64,000 bases of DNA from contig NC_016533.1 of the NCBI RefSeq assembly GCF_000236905.1, forward strand, positions 124,001 to 188,000, given 5' to 3'. The notes under the pieces were generated by a model. It searched no databases, was not told where the DNA came from, and worked only from the letters and a program-made list of their open reading frames with translations. Below are positions 21,305-32,648 of this stretch, in pieces. The position numbers and the translations under genes are program-made. Numbering within the stretch: position 1 is the stretch's first letter; each line of letters begins with the position of its first letter. Origin of the DNA: Tetrapisispora phaffii CBS 4417. Taxonomy: Eukaryota; Ascomycota; Saccharomycetes; Saccharomycetales; Saccharomycetaceae.

Positions 21305-21318
21305 GCCGGGTAACCGGC
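21305..21318. promoter_or_regulatory. Reb1 site within a small GCCGG/CCGGC stem-loop
   Basis: GCCGG-GTAA-CCGGC. The Reb1 core CGGGTAA (reverse of TTACCCG) is at 21307-21313. It lies midway between PUF3 and YEH1, where a nucleosome-free region would be expected. Confidence 0.55.
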
Positions 21319-21379
21319 AGAGGTCGGCGGCTACTGGTAGTGCGGGGTGTGGGTGTGGGTGTTCTTGCTGGATTCGTCG

Positions 21380-21385
21380 CACGTG
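21380..21385. promoter_or_regulatory. E-box CACGTG
   Basis: GCACGTGAT context; in reverse it reads ATCACGTGC, an exact Cbf1 consensus. It lies about 275 bp upstream of the YEH1 start used here. Confidence 0.5.
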
Positions 21386-21574
21386 ATGTATAGGGTTTGT
21401 TGTGTGCGGGAACCCTGGCGAATTGGGTGGTTAGGGCTCTGGCTGTGTTTAGGGCCCGCGTTTCTTTTTATTGGAACGAAATATCATTTCCTGTTTGGGA
21501 TATATGTCCCGTTTAGGAAGTGTGTCCGGTTTAGGAGATGCCATCGATGAGTGCAGGTATCTCGAAATCTTCCA

Positions 21575-21628
21575 CACAACCACATATATATAAACGCATA
21601 TGTATGCGTTTATATATATGTGGTTGTG
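21575..21628. repeat. Perfect 26-bp palindrome with 2-bp spacer at the 5' end of YEH1
   Basis: The 26-bp arm at 21575-21600 (begins CACAACCACATATATA, ends ACGCATA) is the exact reverse complement of 21603-21628; only TG lies between. The ATG at 21600-21602 sits in the loop. If transcribed it would fold into a very stable hairpin. It ends 28 bp before the ATG taken as the YEH1 start. Confidence 0.9.
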
Positions 21629-21656
21629 GCCCCCCCCGCTCACAGGCAAGGCAAGC

Positions 21657-23162
21657 ATGTGGGACACTGTCAGCGATATTGGTATCTGGATTATTTCCAC
21701 CATCGTCATCAACTTTTCGTTGATGGTGCTGTTCATTTGCTCGTTATACCATCACTATATAGGGAAGTTCTTTGCAGGTCCAAGAGACGTCCGAGGTTCA
21801 GATACTACTATCAAAGAAGACATCGCAGATGGCCAGGATGATGGTATGAGGCACGGTGCCTCTAGGCACACTAGAAACGCATCCACCTCCACAACCTCGC
21901 CTTTGAATCCAAATCCAAACGTCATCGAGGAGGACTTGGACAACAACATCGAATATGACCACACAGTTACAAATATGGCTGCAAACCCGTTCGTTAACGG
22001 AAACGAGGATCTTAGACTGGTTGCAAGTTTGAATTACTACTACAATCAAGTTAACATAAAGATAAGAGAGTTGGAAGTGGAAACAGACGATGGGTTCATC
22101 CTAGATCTATGGCACATGGAAGGATGTTCCGGGGACCACGACATCGAGGCTAATACAGGAACTCGTCCAGTGATACTTCTTCTCCATGGCTTACTACAGA
22201 GTTGTGGGTCTTTCGCATCAGGGGGCAAAAGATCATTGGCGTATTTCTTTTATGAACAAGGTTTTGACGTCTGGCTAGGAAATAATAGATGTGGCTTAGA
22301 GAAAAAATATAATAGAAAAAAAATAAGCAGTGATAAATTATGGGATTGGGACATCAAGCACATGGCATTCCTGGATTTGAAATGTTTGGTAACAAACGTA
22401 TTGTCTAACACTGGAGCGGAGAAATTGACATTGATTGGTCATTCACAAGGTACAACACAAACTTTTTATAGTTTAATTAATCATAACGAATTTAATGATT
22501 TTAAATTGTCTGAAAAGTTACATAATTTCGTTGCTTTGGCTCCCGCAATTTACCCAGGTCCATTGTTTAAAGAGAAAGTCTTCGTTAGATTAATGAGAAA
22601 AACAATCGATAGTCCTTTGGTATTTGGTAAAAAATCGTTTATGCCCATTATGATGGATATGAGAAACTTATTGGTCGGTACAAAAATCTTTTCCTTCTTA
22701 TCATTCGTTATGTTTAATTTTTTGTTCGATTGGAATGATCTACTTTGGGATCCAAGTTTAAGGAATAGACATTTCTTATTTTCACCAGTTCATATCTCAG
22801 TTAAATTAATGCAATGGTGGCTCTCACCAGATCCAAATGCATTGTCATTCGCTAATGGTTACAGATCGATATTTCAAACAGATCGCCAATGGTTCCCAAC
22901 TTCTGATGATATAGATGTAAATGAAATTGAAAAAATAGATAAAGCTGAACCATATTATCCAAAAATTTTATTGTTTGTTCCAAAACAAGATAGATTAGTT
23001 GATGGTAAAAAATTAATCAATCATTTTATAGAATATGAAAATGCAAAAATGTATAAAATTTGGTACATCGATGAATATTCACATCTTGATACTTTATGGG
23101 CAGAAGATGTGATCGAAAGAATTGGTGTTCCTTTAGTCGAATCTTTAAGGTTGGGATTGTAA
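21657..23162 (+). CDS. YEH1: Steryl ester hydrolase Yeh1/Yeh2 type
   Basis: Protein of 501 residues from the ATG at 21657. Steryl ester lipases of this family release sterol from stored steryl esters. An N-terminal hydrophobic segment (about residues 5-30, WIISTIVINFSLMVLFICSLY) is a membrane anchor. The acid lipase core follows: LHGLLQSCGSFASGG, GNNRCG, and the nucleophile motif GHSQGTT with Ser263. Asp445 (in PKQDRLVDG) and His476 (in YSHLDTLW) complete the likely triad. The block FLFSPVHISVKLMQWWLSPDPN is nearly identical to S. cerevisiae Yeh1. I prefer this start over the in-frame ATG at 21600, because that one lies in the loop of the palindrome and would add a Pro/Trp-rich leader. The neighbour PUF3 supports YEH1 over its paralog. 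The first 600 bp of the gene are notably richer in GC than the rest. Confidence 0.92.
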   Translation: MWDTVSDIGIWIISTIVINFSLMVLFICSLYHHYIGKFFAGPRDVRGSDTTIKEDIADGQDDGMRHGASRHTRNASTSTTSPLNPNPNVIEEDLDNNIEYDHTVTNMAANPFVNGNEDLRLVASLNYYYNQVNIKIRELEVETDDGFILDLWHMEGCSGDHDIEANTGTRPVILLLHGLLQSCGSFASGGKRSLAYFFYEQGFDVWLGNNRCGLEKKYNRKKISSDKLWDWDIKHMAFLDLKCLVTNVLSNTGAEKLTLIGHSQGTTQTFYSLINHNEFNDFKLSEKLHNFVALAPAIYPGPLFKEKVFVRLMRKTIDSPLVFGKKSFMPIMMDMRNLLVGTKIFSFLSFVMFNFLFDWNDLLWDPSLRNRHFLFSPVHISVKLMQWWLSPDPNALSFANGYRSIFQTDRQWFPTSDDIDVNEIEKIDKAEPYYPKILLFVPKQDRLVDGKKLINHFIEYENAKMYKIWYIDEYSHLDTLWAEDVIERIGVPLVESLRLGL

Positions 23163-23328
23163 ATTATAATAATGCTAATAATTATATAGGTTTGGTAAAA
23201 AAATTATTATTTTTATCTAATTCATGAATGTATGTAATTATGTATGCAGAATATGTATGTACTGATAAATTGTCCTTTTTTGTGAAATTAAAGTGAAAAA
23301 AGTATTAGATATGTAACAACTTATACTG

Positions 23329-24687
23329 TTATATTGCCACGTCTAAAATCTTTCCTACATCAAGGACAGACTTTTTGGAAAGATCCTCTAACAAAGGAAT
23401 GATATTTAATAATTCACTATCATGTGAATCAGAAAACCACGATGAAATGGGAATGGCATGTTGGGGGTGGAAAATATAAGATGCTGGTGAATTATCTAAA
23501 ATAATTATATCACCCAACGGCCTGCCTATCTGTGATAGATTTTTCACATAATTGCCTTCATAAACATAACATGAGTCTCTGAATAGTCTATGGTGAATAT
23601 ATTTATGAGGATCTAAAATGTCCATTAGTGGATTGCCGTATCTCGAGACACTCGCTGTGAAAACAATCACTTCGTAGAGATCTCCGACAATTTTTAGAAA
23701 TTCATCAACACCAGGTCTTTTACTAACATAAACGTTTTGAACTTGGTTATCAATATCTACTGGTAAAACAAAATCAGCGATATTCAAATATTTAAATGAA
23801 GAATGAACTAAAGTTTCATCCAAATCCAGTACTAGACATTTTCTGTCTGCAAATTTTTTCTCAATTGGAGGCAGTAGTGTATCAAATCCCGGTGCATGGC
23901 TTTGACCTTCTTGCAATAATGTTAAATCTATAAAATGTTCTGTGTTATCGTTCTGTTCGTAACCTTGGGAATATTCGTCTGCGTTATATGAAAGTGAATC
24001 ATTATCTGAAGTTGAATCCTCATTGGTTGTGGTCCTCTTAGATGCGTTTTTTGTAAGTCCGTTTGTTTCTTCTGACGTGCGGGAATCAATGGCAGCAATA
24101 TCAGGTAAATTATGGGTTCTTGTTTTCTCGCTAGATATTTTCTCCTCATCTGTTGTGTTTCCTATGTAGTTTACATCTTCATCACTGCCTGTTGCCATGT
24201 TAGTCCCCCTACTCTCCTTAGTGCTGGTATGTTTATCATTGTTATGGTTGTTATTATTGTTACTGGTATTATTATCATTACTATTATCATGGTCATTACT
24301 ATTCTTGTTATCCTCTGCCGTTTTATTATTGTCTTCTTCATTCGAAGCTGTGAATGCAGTATCAACGCTGTTTTTATTTCTGTCATCCTCACTATCATTA
24401 TTTCCATCACTCTCTCTATGCACATTGACGTTGACCTCTGTTTCATTATCCTTTACTTCGTCGTCGTCCTCCTCATCTATCTCTGCTCTCTTCGCGGTTT
24501 TGAGCCCATTATATCCATCATGAAGCTTACCGGCAGGAGATCCGGATCGATGACGATTGTGCGTCTGTGCCTTTTGTATCCCTGCAAGTTCTTTCTGGAT
24601 AGCCTTACGCTCTCGAATCGTGGACTGCGACTCTGGTTTATGCGTGTCATTGTCCAGACAGCAAAGCAGCGAAAATACAAAACTCAT
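23329..24687 (-). CDS. PSR1: Plasma-membrane HAD phosphatase Psr1/Psr2
   Basis: Protein of 452 residues. Psr1 and Psr2 are FCP1/SCP-like phosphatases anchored at the plasma membrane and needed, with Whi2, for the sodium and general stress response. The C-terminal catalytic domain (about residues 270-452) has the DxDx(T/V) signature in [18 protein letters not shown], then [18 protein letters not shown] and [18 protein letters not shown]. The middle is a long low-complexity Asn/Asp/Thr-rich spacer. The ATG at 24687 gives [14 protein letters not shown], matching the MGFISSILCC start of the S. cerevisiae protein. The CC pair for palmitoylation is kept, but residue 2 is Ser, not Gly, so N-myristoylation is not possible. 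Synteny (next to YEH1) fits PSR1; the ohnolog PSR2 cannot be excluded. Confidence 0.93.
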   Translation of the reverse strand: MSFVFSLLCCLDNDTHKPESQSTIRERKAIQKELAGIQKAQTHNRHRSGSPAGKLHDGYNGLKTAKRAEIDEEDDDEVKDNETEVNVNVHRESDGNNDSEDDRNKNSVDTAFTASNEEDNNKTAEDNKNSNDHDNSNDNNTSNNNNNHNNDKHTSTKESRGTNMATGSDEDVNYIGNTTDEEKISSEKTRTHNLPDIAAIDSRTSEETNGLTKNASKRTTTNEDSTSDNDSLSYNADEYSQGYEQNDNTEHFIDLTLLQEGQSHAPGFDTLLPPIEKKFADRKCLVLDLDETLVHSSFKYLNIADFVLPVDIDNQVQNVYVSKRPGVDEFLKIVGDLYEVIVFTASVSRYGNPLMDILDPHKYIHHRLFRDSCYVYEGNYVKNLSQIGRPLGDIIILDNSPASYIFHPQHAIPISSWFSDSHDSELLNIIPLLEDLSKKSVLDVGKILDVAI

Positions 24688-25185
24688 TCTCTCTGTATGC
24701 ACCACTGGGTTTATGTATTTATGTATGCGTCTCTTCTATCACTCTTCTTGTAAGGATCCTCTCTTACTATGTGCCTCTGACGTTCTAGTACGGAAGTATG
24801 TGTATTATTAGGGTTGCACCGACTGCTCGTTTGCTGATGTCGTTATCCTAGAGCTTCACAAACTACTATTCGGAAAGGGCAAAGAAAATGAAGCTTCAAA
24901 TAATGCGCAAGATTACAACTACAATAGAATTGACTAACGTGAATCCCAATAGAAAGCAAATCCATAATTTCACGTTCATTAATTTCTAAATATTTTACTT
25001 AAAAGCAATCAGAAACTTCTCCTGTCTCTCTAAGAACGTTAGGTTATCTGTCCTTCAATCAAAAATTATTCTTTATTGTTTTCGCATTTTTCATTTTTCT
25101 CTCTTGGTAAAATGTAAGTCACCGTGTACGAACATTGAGTTTTTATCATCTATCACGAAACACAAAGTCACAATATACGACATAT

Positions 25186-25192
25186 TTACCCG
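25186..25192. promoter_or_regulatory. Reb1 site (TTACCCG)
   Basis: Exact TTACCCG core between PSR1 and CYR1, about 700 bp upstream of CYR1 and 500 bp upstream of PSR1. Motif only. Confidence 0.45.
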
Positions 25193-25238
25193 GTTCAGTT
25201 CGTCGCAAATGATCAACTACCGTTTACCCTGCCACCAG

Positions 25239-25262
25239 GCGTCACAAATCAATTTGTGACGC
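25239..25262. repeat. Perfect inverted repeat, 11-bp arms
   Basis: GCGTCACAAAT (25239-25249) and ATTTGTGACGC (25252-25262) with CA between them. The left arm with its flank matches, in reverse complement, 17 bp at 3536-3552. It could be a dyad binding site. Confidence 0.6.
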
Positions 25263-25892
25263 AGTGATTTCGCGTCGTTCCGTTTTTTGTTGTTTTTCAA
25301 AGGGAACTAAAAAATTAGGAATAGTTTTCCATTTTCCATTTTTTTTTTCAAATTCTGACAAACTGGAAACTGGAAACCGAAAAATGCATAATGGAAAACT
25401 AACAGTGATGAACTAACTATAACCTACCTAACTAACATCAAACCCAACGAGTAAACAATTAAGAGAACATTCTATTCGAGGTTTCATTCATGTTTAATGC
25501 ATTTGTAATTACAGTTATTAACCTAACCAGTTTTGATTATTATATTGTGGGCATCAACTTATAATTACTGTACCCTTGATTTCTATACGTTTATAATAAT
25601 TTCAATATACCTTATTCTGGAACTTCTTCTTCAGCCTAGGTTTTACTTTTTTATTTTTTAGTTTTATTAAATTAAAGCTGAACAACTTATTCCATTGTTC
25701 CCCTAGTGTTTAACGTTAAAAGATATCGATACTTCACCTTTCCTTCTTCTTTCTTTGCGTGCATTTTAAAATTGCCTTCAGTTATAACATTTTTTTCATA
25801 ACGATATCTTACTGTATATTCGACACAGTTCGAAATAAAAATAAAAAAAAAACAAAACCCTTTTGAGGTAAGACCATCGAAAAGCAAAAATA

Positions 25893-28800
25893 ATGCAAAG
25901 TCTTGATGATGGACGACCAAAGGGAGGAAATAATAATACTGGCAATGGTAATAATTCCAATCCTAAAGAAACTAATAATAAAAATATTCCAAATACACTT
26001 ACAAAAACTACAACTACCTCAAGCTCAATAGTCAGTCCAGATAGTGCAATGAATGCTTTTTCTGATGTTAATTCTAATCTGAGTTTAGGTTCGAATTCAA
26101 ATTCTGATTCTAGACTTCCTATTAGAAGAAATTCAATAGCTGCAACTGTGTTAAGTAATAATAGTAACTTATATTTTAAGACAAGGACAAATGGTTCACA
26201 AAAGATCATAAATAATATAAAGAAGAGTAAGACAATGAACACCAACTACTCCACTCAGAATGGGAGCAATGATAACTTCTCTTTGTATTCCGCAAATTCG
26301 GCTGTGTCATCAGTGAGACCAGGTCAAAGCCAGGGACACGGTAAAGGCAATCATGACCGTCGAAAAAAACAACCAAATGCGTTAAAGAAGACCTTGAGTA
26401 ACATATCAATGTCTATGTTCAGGAACTCTTTCTCTGCAATGAGCCCAGCTCCTTCCCACAACAATGCTGCTGACAACAGCCCAGGCGCATCCATAGACGA
26501 AGGACAATACACATATAAGAGTCCGACTACTAGTAATCTCAATAACTCGAGTAGAAAATTCTCCTTTGCCGGTGGTCTATTCAGAAAACTATCAACTGTC
26601 TCCACTCCAGCTGCCTCCCCAATAACTGGGAACAAAAACAATAGAGATAGATCGGGAAACAGTTCACCAAAGACAAGCATGATATACAACAAATTCGACA
26701 ACAACAGTGCAAGAAGGTCACAAAGTAGTAAAGAGGATATATATAGCAGTGTAGGTGCTCGCTCTCGCAAGAGTGGTGAGGAGCCGTCGAAAAGCGTCGC
26801 TAACACTGTATCTACCTCTTCTCATAATGATGTTAATACTAATCCTTTATCATTGACTACTCAAAATTCTGATTCTGTGTTTTGGAATGAGGTAAATAAA
26901 CCAGAGAATGGAAATTTTGATTTTTTGAACAAATCAGTTACTCAGGACAGGAACCAAACATACAATGATCTTTCACTGGATTTGTCTCCAACCGATATAA
27001 GCTCTCATAATGTTGATTCTGCTACCTATGGGAATCCAATAGCATCTAATACCACTGTCCAACGTTGGTCAGCGCCAGAGAATTGGGATGTAGAGGGGTC
27101 AAACCTTACTTCTAAGAATAAAAAGGTAAATTCAAACAGATCAAGCACTGTCAACTTGGTTGTTAATCGTGGTAATAAGTTCCGTAATAACTCACTGGTT
27201 CTCCCAGGAGATCAAAACAAGCCAAACAAACTATCCAACAGTTCGGAGTCTATCAGTAGGTATTCTAGTGATGACAACGACAATGACAGCAATACAAAAT
27301 ATATTCAAAATAGCGAGGGAAATGACATTTCTTTAGTTAATGGAAAAGAAGTTAATGATTCAACAACACCAATAGCTAAAGTAAGTTCTAGGAAATTAAA
27401 TCAAATGCATAATAAGCTATTGATGACACCTTCCAATACTATGAGTTTAGATGTTCCATCAAATGCATCTGAAAATCCTGATATTTCATCAGCAAACTCA
27501 CCAATGCATACTGATTTGGAAGATTATGGAGAAGATGATGACGATGACGATAGTGATGAAGATGAAAGTACATCTGGAAGTGAAGCAGGCTTACCTTTCA
27601 CATTAAGTTCTTCGAATGTTGCTAAGTTAGCAATCTTAGCTACGAGAGAGAATAGTGTTAATTCAAACAACGTCAGCTCTTTACCAATTATTCTAACAGC
27701 AGAGGATGAAAAGCGTGATCAAGCAGAGCGTGATTTACAGAAGTACTACAAAGATGTTACCGATTTAGATCCAAAAAAGCATTATGCTATTCGTTTCTTT
27801 AATGTTGATAAAACATTCACAACATTGTCGTTAACTCCTGATACTACAGTACAGGAAGTTTTACCAATTTTAAGAAAAAAATTTAATATAGCCTCACAAG
27901 GCAACTTCCAATTATCATTAAAAGTTGGTAAATTATCAAAAATTCTAAAGCCTACATCTAGGCCTATTATTATTGAACGTAAACTTCTTTTATTAATCGG
28001 TTATAGGAAGACTGATCCATTGCATATTATTGGTATAGAAGATTTAAGTTTTGTTTTTAAATTCCATATTCATCCAGTTGCACCATCTCATTTAAATGCA
28101 GAACAGGAACAGAGGTTGATGAGAAGTGATTTTGTTCACGTTGATTTGAGAAGAATTAATTTGACAACACCACCAATTATTTTCTATCAACACACATCAG
28201 AAATTGAAAGTCTAGATGTCTCTAATAATTCAAATATATTTTTGCCTCTGGAGTTTATTGAAAGTGCGTTAAATTTATCAAGTTTGAGAATGGTTAACTT
28301 GAGAGCTTCAAAGTTTCCCGCTAATGTCACTGAAGCATATAAATTAGTCTCCCTAGAATTACAAAGAAATTTCATAAAGAAAGTTCCAACCTCAATTTCA
28401 AATTTAATTAATTTGACTATTTTAAATCTTCAATGTAATAGCCTAGAGAAACTTCCAAAAGGATTTACAAAGTTAAAGAATTTACAACTGTTAGATTTAT
28501 CATCTAATAATTTTGTTGAGTATCCAGAAGTAGTTAATGGGTGTACTAATTTGTTACAAATGGATATGTCTTACAACAAAATGTACTCATTGCCTAATTC
28601 CATGAACCAATTGATAAAGATAGCTAAAATAAATTTTTCTCATAATAAATTAACAGCTGTAGGTGATCTTTCAGGAATGAAATGTTTAAGAACATTAAAC
28701 TTATCGAATAATAGAATAACAGTAATTAAAACTAATGCATCTAATTTACAAAATTTGATGCTTTCTGATAATAGAATATCTACTTTTGACGATACTTTAC

Positions 28801-31800
28801 CTAAACTAAGAGCTTTAGATATCCAAGAAAATCCTATTACTTCTATTCCATATAAGGACTTTTATCCAATGAATATGACGAGTTTAACTTTAAGTAAAGC
28901 AAAGCTGGCTAGCATTCCTGGTGAGCTGTTTTCTAAGTTATCTAGACTAGAAAAGTTAGACTTAAGTCAAAATAACTTAACTAAACTACCTTCAGAAATT
29001 TCTAACTTGAACAAATTGATTTATTTATCTGTTGCAAGAAATAAATTAGAAGGTCTTCCAGCAGAATTTTCACAATTGAAAAATTTGAGAACTCTTGATT
29101 TGCATTCCAACAATATTAGAGAACTTGTACCTGGATGTTATGATATTGAAATAACATATTTAAATATTTCTTCTAATGCGTTCAACACTAATAATTTCAA
29201 AGAAAGTTTGTCTGCAGATCTCAATCCTAATACTAAAATTTCGAAAAGTTTAATGTTTTTTATTGGTGCAGATAATCAATTTGATGATTCTGTTTGGTCA
29301 GTACTAAACTCTTTTGCCAACTTAAAAATTTTAAACTTATCATACAATAATTTAACTGATTTATCCGGGATGAAATTAGCTAATTTAAATGAATTATACT
29401 TGTCAGGTAACAAGATATCTAATTTAGCAAGTGACACTGTATTAAAGTGGCAGTCCGTGAGAACATTAATGTTAAATGGTAACAATTTACTATCGTTACC
29501 AACCGAATTATCTCAATTATCCCAATTGACTATTTTTGATGTCGGTTCTAATAAATTAAAGTATAATATTTCAAACTATCATTACGATTGGAATTGGAGG
29601 GAAAATAAGGAATTGAGATATTTAAACTTTTCTGGTAACAGACGTTTTGAAATTAAATCTTCGATTAATTATGACATTGATGTTGACTTATCAGATTTAA
29701 CAATTCTACCTCAGTTGAAAATTCTTGGTTTAATGGATGTTACATTAAACACAAATAAAGTTCAAGATGAAAATATCAATTTCCGTCTGAGAACAAGTAA
29801 CTCTACTGTCAATGGAATGGCATATGGTGTTGCTGATACGTTAGGTCAAAAAGATTACGTATCTTCTCGTGATGTTACATTTGAAAAATTCCGTGGTAAG
29901 GATGATGAATGTTTAATTTGCTTGCATGATAGTAAAACACAAGGTGTGCGTTATGGACATAATGTGACTGAAATAGTAAGAGATATTTATGATAAAATAT
30001 TGAAGAGACAATTGGATAAATATACCGAAGATGATGAAGGTATTAAGAATGCATTGCGTTTCAGTTTTTTACAATTAAACAAAGAAATTAATATAATGCT
30101 AAATGCTGTCGATAATGGAGAAAAAGTTCCAAATTTATCATTTGTGGATTTATTAAGTGGTACCTGTTCTACCGTCATTTACATGAAAGGTAGCAAAGTT
30201 TATACTGCAAACGTAGGTGATTGTATGTCCATATTGTCAAAGAATAATGGTGATTGTAATGTATTAACTACTCATCATGTTCCTTATAAAAGAGAAGAAT
30301 ACGAAAGAATTAAAATCGCTGGTGGTTATGTCAGTAATTCCAAATTAGATGGTGCTGTTGATGTTTCGAGAGCCATTGGGTTCTTTGATTTATTACCACA
30401 TATTCATGCATCTCCAGATATCTCTGTTACAACATTGACGAGCTCTGATGATATGCTGGTTGTCGCAACCCACAAACTTTGGGAGTATATGGATTACGAG
30501 ACGGCTTGTGATATTACAAGGGAACATTCAGGACATCCATTGCTGGCTGCTGAAGAAATGAAAGATCATGCTATTGCATACGGTTGTTCTGATAATATAA
30601 CCATTTTGTGTTTATCTCTACAAAAGGATGCACAACAACAAGGTAATTATTCCTTTAATAGAAACTCATTGATATCTAGACGTACTACGTTTGAAGATAC
30701 TACTCTAAGAAGATTACAACCAGAAATTGCGCCACCAACCGGTAACGTTGCCATTATATTTACGGATATTAAGAATTCTACTTTCTTGTGGGAATTATTT
30801 CCAAATGCAATGAGATCTGTTATGAAAACACATAATGATATCATGCGTCGTCAATTGCGTATTTACGGTGGTTATGAGGTTAAGACTGAAGGCGATTCTT
30901 TTATGGTTGCCTTCCCAACACCAACAAGTGCGCTTGTTTGGTGTTTAAGTGTTCAGCTAAAATTATTGGATGCGGAATGGCCTGAGGAGATAACATCAAT
31001 TCAAGATGGTTCCTTAGTGTTAGATAAATTTGATAATAAAATTTATCAAGGGTTATCAGTTAGAATGGGTATTCATTGGGGTTACCCAGTGCCTGAATTA
31101 GATATGGTTACACAAAGAATGGATTATTTGGGACCTGTAGTTAATAAAGCCGCTAGAGTCTCCGGCATTGCTGACGGTGGTCAAATTGCATTGAGTAACA
31201 CATTTTGCGTTGAGTTTAACAAGATTTTATCTTACCATGATATGGTTGTTAACAAAAATAAATCATTAGAAGAAGCATACGGGGAGAAGCTTATTGGTGA
31301 AATTTTAGAAAAAGAAGTAGCACAATTGGTTAGTATTGGCTGGAGCTTTTTTGAATTTGGTGAACAGAAGTTAAAAGGGCTGGAATCCAAGGAATATATC
31401 ACAATTGCCTATCCTAAAATTCTTGAAACAAGACATGATTATTCATTAACAGAATCAGATGAAAAAGGACTAGTTGATGGTGATTTGTTATTCCGTTTAT
31501 TGGTAGTTAATAATAAATTAGACTTCATCTCTTCCGCAGTAAATCAAGGTCATATTGATAAAGAGGTTGAAGAATCTGGTAGCTATTTATCCAATGTTTC
31601 TGATGCAAATGAAGCTTCAATAATGAGCATCATCGCTGACATTGGATTTATGCCTTTCTTTGAACAGTTAGTTACCAGATTGGAAACATGTGTAGCCATG
31701 TTGCAATTACGCCAAAGGGTCCAAAAGAATCTAAACATTACTCAAGAAGGTGCTAATGCAGCCTGTGCCAGTATATTTGAACTATTGGATGAAATATTCG

Positions 31801-31826
31801 CAGCTGCAGGAATTGAGAACAAATAA
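25893..31826 (+). CDS. CYR1: Adenylate cyclase Cyr1
   Basis: Protein of 1977 residues (2026 in S. cerevisiae). It makes cAMP at the membrane under control of Ras, driving protein kinase A. Domain order is the fungal one. The first ~600 residues are low complexity (Asn/Ser) and regulatory. A Ras-associating domain follows at about 628-715 ([20 protein letters not shown]). Leucine-rich repeats run from about 766 to 1255 (repeated LxxLDLSxNN patterns). A PP2C-like domain is at about 1300-1580 ([20 protein letters not shown]). The class III cyclase catalytic domain is at about 1615-1770: [12 protein letters not shown] carries the first metal-binding Asp, [11 protein letters not shown] the second, and [12 protein letters not shown] the substrate and transition-state residues. 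The C-terminal helical segment, site of the CAP/Srv2 contact in S. cerevisiae, is present. Full length by comparison. Confidence 0.97.
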   Translation: MQSLDDGRPKGGNNNTGNGNNSNPKETNNKNIPNTLTKTTTTSSSIVSPDSAMNAFSDVNSNLSLGSNSNSDSRLPIRRNSIAATVLSNNSNLYFKTRTNGSQKIINNIKKSKTMNTNYSTQNGSNDNFSLYSANSAVSSVRPGQSQGHGKGNHDRRKKQPNALKKTLSNISMSMFRNSFSAMSPAPSHNNAADNSPGASIDEGQYTYKSPTTSNLNNSSRKFSFAGGLFRKLSTVSTPAASPITGNKNNRDRSGNSSPKTSMIYNKFDNNSARRSQSSKEDIYSSVGARSRKSGEEPSKSVANTVSTSSHNDVNTNPLSLTTQNSDSVFWNEVNKPENGNFDFLNKSVTQDRNQTYNDLSLDLSPTDISSHNVDSATYGNPIASNTTVQRWSAPENWDVEGSNLTSKNKKVNSNRSSTVNLVVNRGNKFRNNSLVLPGDQNKPNKLSNSSESISRYSSDDNDNDSNTKYIQNSEGNDISLVNGKEVNDSTTPIAKVSSRKLNQMHNKLLMTPSNTMSLDVPSNASENPDISSANSPMHTDLEDYGEDDDDDDSDEDESTSGSEAGLPFTLSSSNVAKLAILATRENSVNSNNVSSLPIILTAEDEKRDQAERDLQKYYKDVTDLDPKKHYAIRFFNVDKTFTTLSLTPDTTVQEVLPILRKKFNIASQGNFQLSLKVGKLSKILKPTSRPIIIERKLLLLIGYRKTDPLHIIGIEDLSFVFKFHIHPVAPSHLNAEQEQRLMRSDFVHVDLRRINLTTPPIIFYQHTSEIESLDVSNNSNIFLPLEFIESALNLSSLRMVNLRASKFPANVTEAYKLVSLELQRNFIKKVPTSISNLINLTILNLQCNSLEKLPKGFTKLKNLQLLDLSSNNFVEYPEVVNGCTNLLQMDMSYNKMYSLPNSMNQLIKIAKINFSHNKLTAVGDLSGMKCLRTLNLSNNRITVIKTNASNLQNLMLSDNRISTFDDTLPKLRALDIQENPITSIPYKDFYPMNMTSLTLSKAKLASIPGELFSKLSRLEKLDLSQNNLTKLPSEISNLNKLIYLSVARNKLEGLPAEFSQLKNLRTLDLHSNNIRELVPGCYDIEITYLNISSNAFNTNNFKESLSADLNPNTKISKSLMFFIGADNQFDDSVWSVLNSFANLKILNLSYNNLTDLSGMKLANLNELYLSGNKISNLASDTVLKWQSVRTLMLNGNNLLSLPTELSQLSQLTIFDVGSNKLKYNISNYHYDWNWRENKELRYLNFSGNRRFEIKSSINYDIDVDLSDLTILPQLKILGLMDVTLNTNKVQDENINFRLRTSNSTVNGMAYGVADTLGQKDYVSSRDVTFEKFRGKDDECLICLHDSKTQGVRYGHNVTEIVRDIYDKILKRQLDKYTEDDEGIKNALRFSFLQLNKEINIMLNAVDNGEKVPNLSFVDLLSGTCSTVIYMKGSKVYTANVGDCMSILSKNNGDCNVLTTHHVPYKREEYERIKIAGGYVSNSKLDGAVDVSRAIGFFDLLPHIHASPDISVTTLTSSDDMLVVATHKLWEYMDYETACDITREHSGHPLLAAEEMKDHAIAYGCSDNITILCLSLQKDAQQQGNYSFNRNSLISRRTTFEDTTLRRLQPEIAPPTGNVAIIFTDIKNSTFLWELFPNAMRSVMKTHNDIMRRQLRIYGGYEVKTEGDSFMVAFPTPTSALVWCLSVQLKLLDAEWPEEITSIQDGSLVLDKFDNKIYQGLSVRMGIHWGYPVPELDMVTQRMDYLGPVVNKAARVSGIADGGQIALSNTFCVEFNKILSYHDMVVNKNKSLEEAYGEKLIGEILEKEVAQLVSIGWSFFEFGEQKLKGLESKEYITIAYPKILETRHDYSLTESDEKGLVDGDLLFRLLVVNNKLDFISSAVNQGHIDKEVEESGSYLSNVSDANEASIMSIIADIGFMPFFEQLVTRLETCVAMLQLRQRVQKNLNITQEGANAACASIFELLDEIFAAAGIENK

Positions 31827-32063
31827 GTACGTTGGTTTTAACAAATACGCATATGTTTCTAAATATTTATTAATATTAAACTATTTTTGCATATTTTAAC
31901 AACAATTTTTATTATATATATATATGATAAGTAATAATGAATTAATAATGATTGTAACAAAATAATGAATTTGATATTAAATATATTGATTTCTATTTAC
32001 TTCTAATAGTTTGTTGGTTTGTTTGTTTTCATTTTAAATTGTATTTATGCAAGAGATACTTAT

Positions 32064-32648
32064 CTAACGTTGTGCTTCTAGATCCTTCATTTCAATAGCA
32101 TTATTATCACTCTGTCGTATGTTATCACTTGTATCTATTGATGAGTCTAACAAACCGTCAAAAAATGTTTCTCTCAATTCCTTCCATCTGGTAAACCAAG
32201 TCCCCAAGAAGATTAATATCAATGAGGACAAAATCTGTAATATTACCCATTGAAAGGATGGCCAACTGCCACTATAAAAATAAACCACAATCAAATTAAT
32301 TGCATGAATAGTAATCGCAAAATCCCAAGCCAGTTTTGATCTACCAACAATGATAGTCAAAAACATAACACAGATCAGCGCATCAACTAGCCATAGCATA
32401 ATGATAGACAATCCTACAGAGTTTGCATAATCAATTGCAGTCCAAGAAAATAACCATTCTTTAATCTCTAATTTAAACCCATAGACAGTACCCCAAAGAT
32501 AAAATAAAACAGCAGCTGTGAAATAATAAAATAGTTGAAGTAGTATAATTTGAACTGTGATCTTTCTAGGCGACATGGAGTCCTCTTTAAAGACACTTGA
32601 AGGTCTTAAATCTCTCAGTAAATGCAGAAACCTTCTAGTCATTATCAT
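32064..32648 (-). CDS. SYS1: Golgi membrane protein Sys1
   Basis: Protein of 194 residues (203 in S. cerevisiae). Sys1 is a four-span protein of the late Golgi that recruits the GTPase Arl3 and so Arl1 and GRIP-domain tethers. Four hydrophobic segments are visible: around VQIILLQLFYYFTAAVLFYL, GLSIIMLWLVDALICVMFL, TIHAINLIVVYFY and LQILSSLILIFLGTWF. The block IIVGRSKLAWDFAITIHAIN is near-identical to the yeast protein, as is the tail IEMKDLEAQ. The N-terminus has two close ATGs (residues 1 and 3); either is possible. Convergent with CYR1, the same neighbour as in S. cerevisiae. Confidence 0.95.
   Translation of the reverse strand: MIMTRRFLHLLRDLRPSSVFKEDSMSPRKITVQIILLQLFYYFTAAVLFYLWGTVYGFKLEIKEWLFSWTAIDYANSVGLSIIMLWLVDALICVMFLTIIVGRSKLAWDFAITIHAINLIVVYFYSGSWPSFQWVILQILSSLILIFLGTWFTRWKELRETFFDGLLDSSIDTSDNIRQSDNNAIEMKDLEAQR

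Larger units (their letters stand above)
20841..21656. other. PUF3-YEH1 divergent promoter with GC-rich core
   Basis: 816 bp. The part from about 21235 to 21460 is strikingly GC-rich for this genome (in 21301-21360, 41 of 60 bases are G or C). It contains a GC hairpin, a Reb1 site inside a small stem-loop, an E-box and a perfect 26-bp palindrome, listed separately. A run of eight C follows the palindrome (21630-21637). Confidence 0.7.
24688..25892. other. PSR1-CYR1 divergent promoter region
   Basis: 1.2 kb without a supported gene. It contains a Reb1 site at 25186-25192, a short perfect inverted repeat at 25239-25262 and a T-rich/A-rich stretch at 25320-25385. COX17, which follows PSR1 in S. 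cerevisiae, was looked for and not seen. Confidence 0.55.

Noticed and set aside
21449..21736. Mirror-image short frames on both strands around 21.5-21.7 kb with the same peptide stretch (IYINAY, VYIYVVV)
   Set aside because: They arise because the 26-bp palindrome reads the same on both strands; no independent coding evidence.
24112..24753. 213-codon hydrophobic open frame on the + strand opposite PSR1
   Set aside because: It is antisense to the low-complexity Asn/Asp part of PSR1, whose repeats give long Ile/Val-rich antisense frames.
25796..26806. Long hydrophobic frames on the minus strand over the 5' part of CYR1
   Set aside because: Antisense shadows of the Asn/Ser-rich N-terminus of CYR1.
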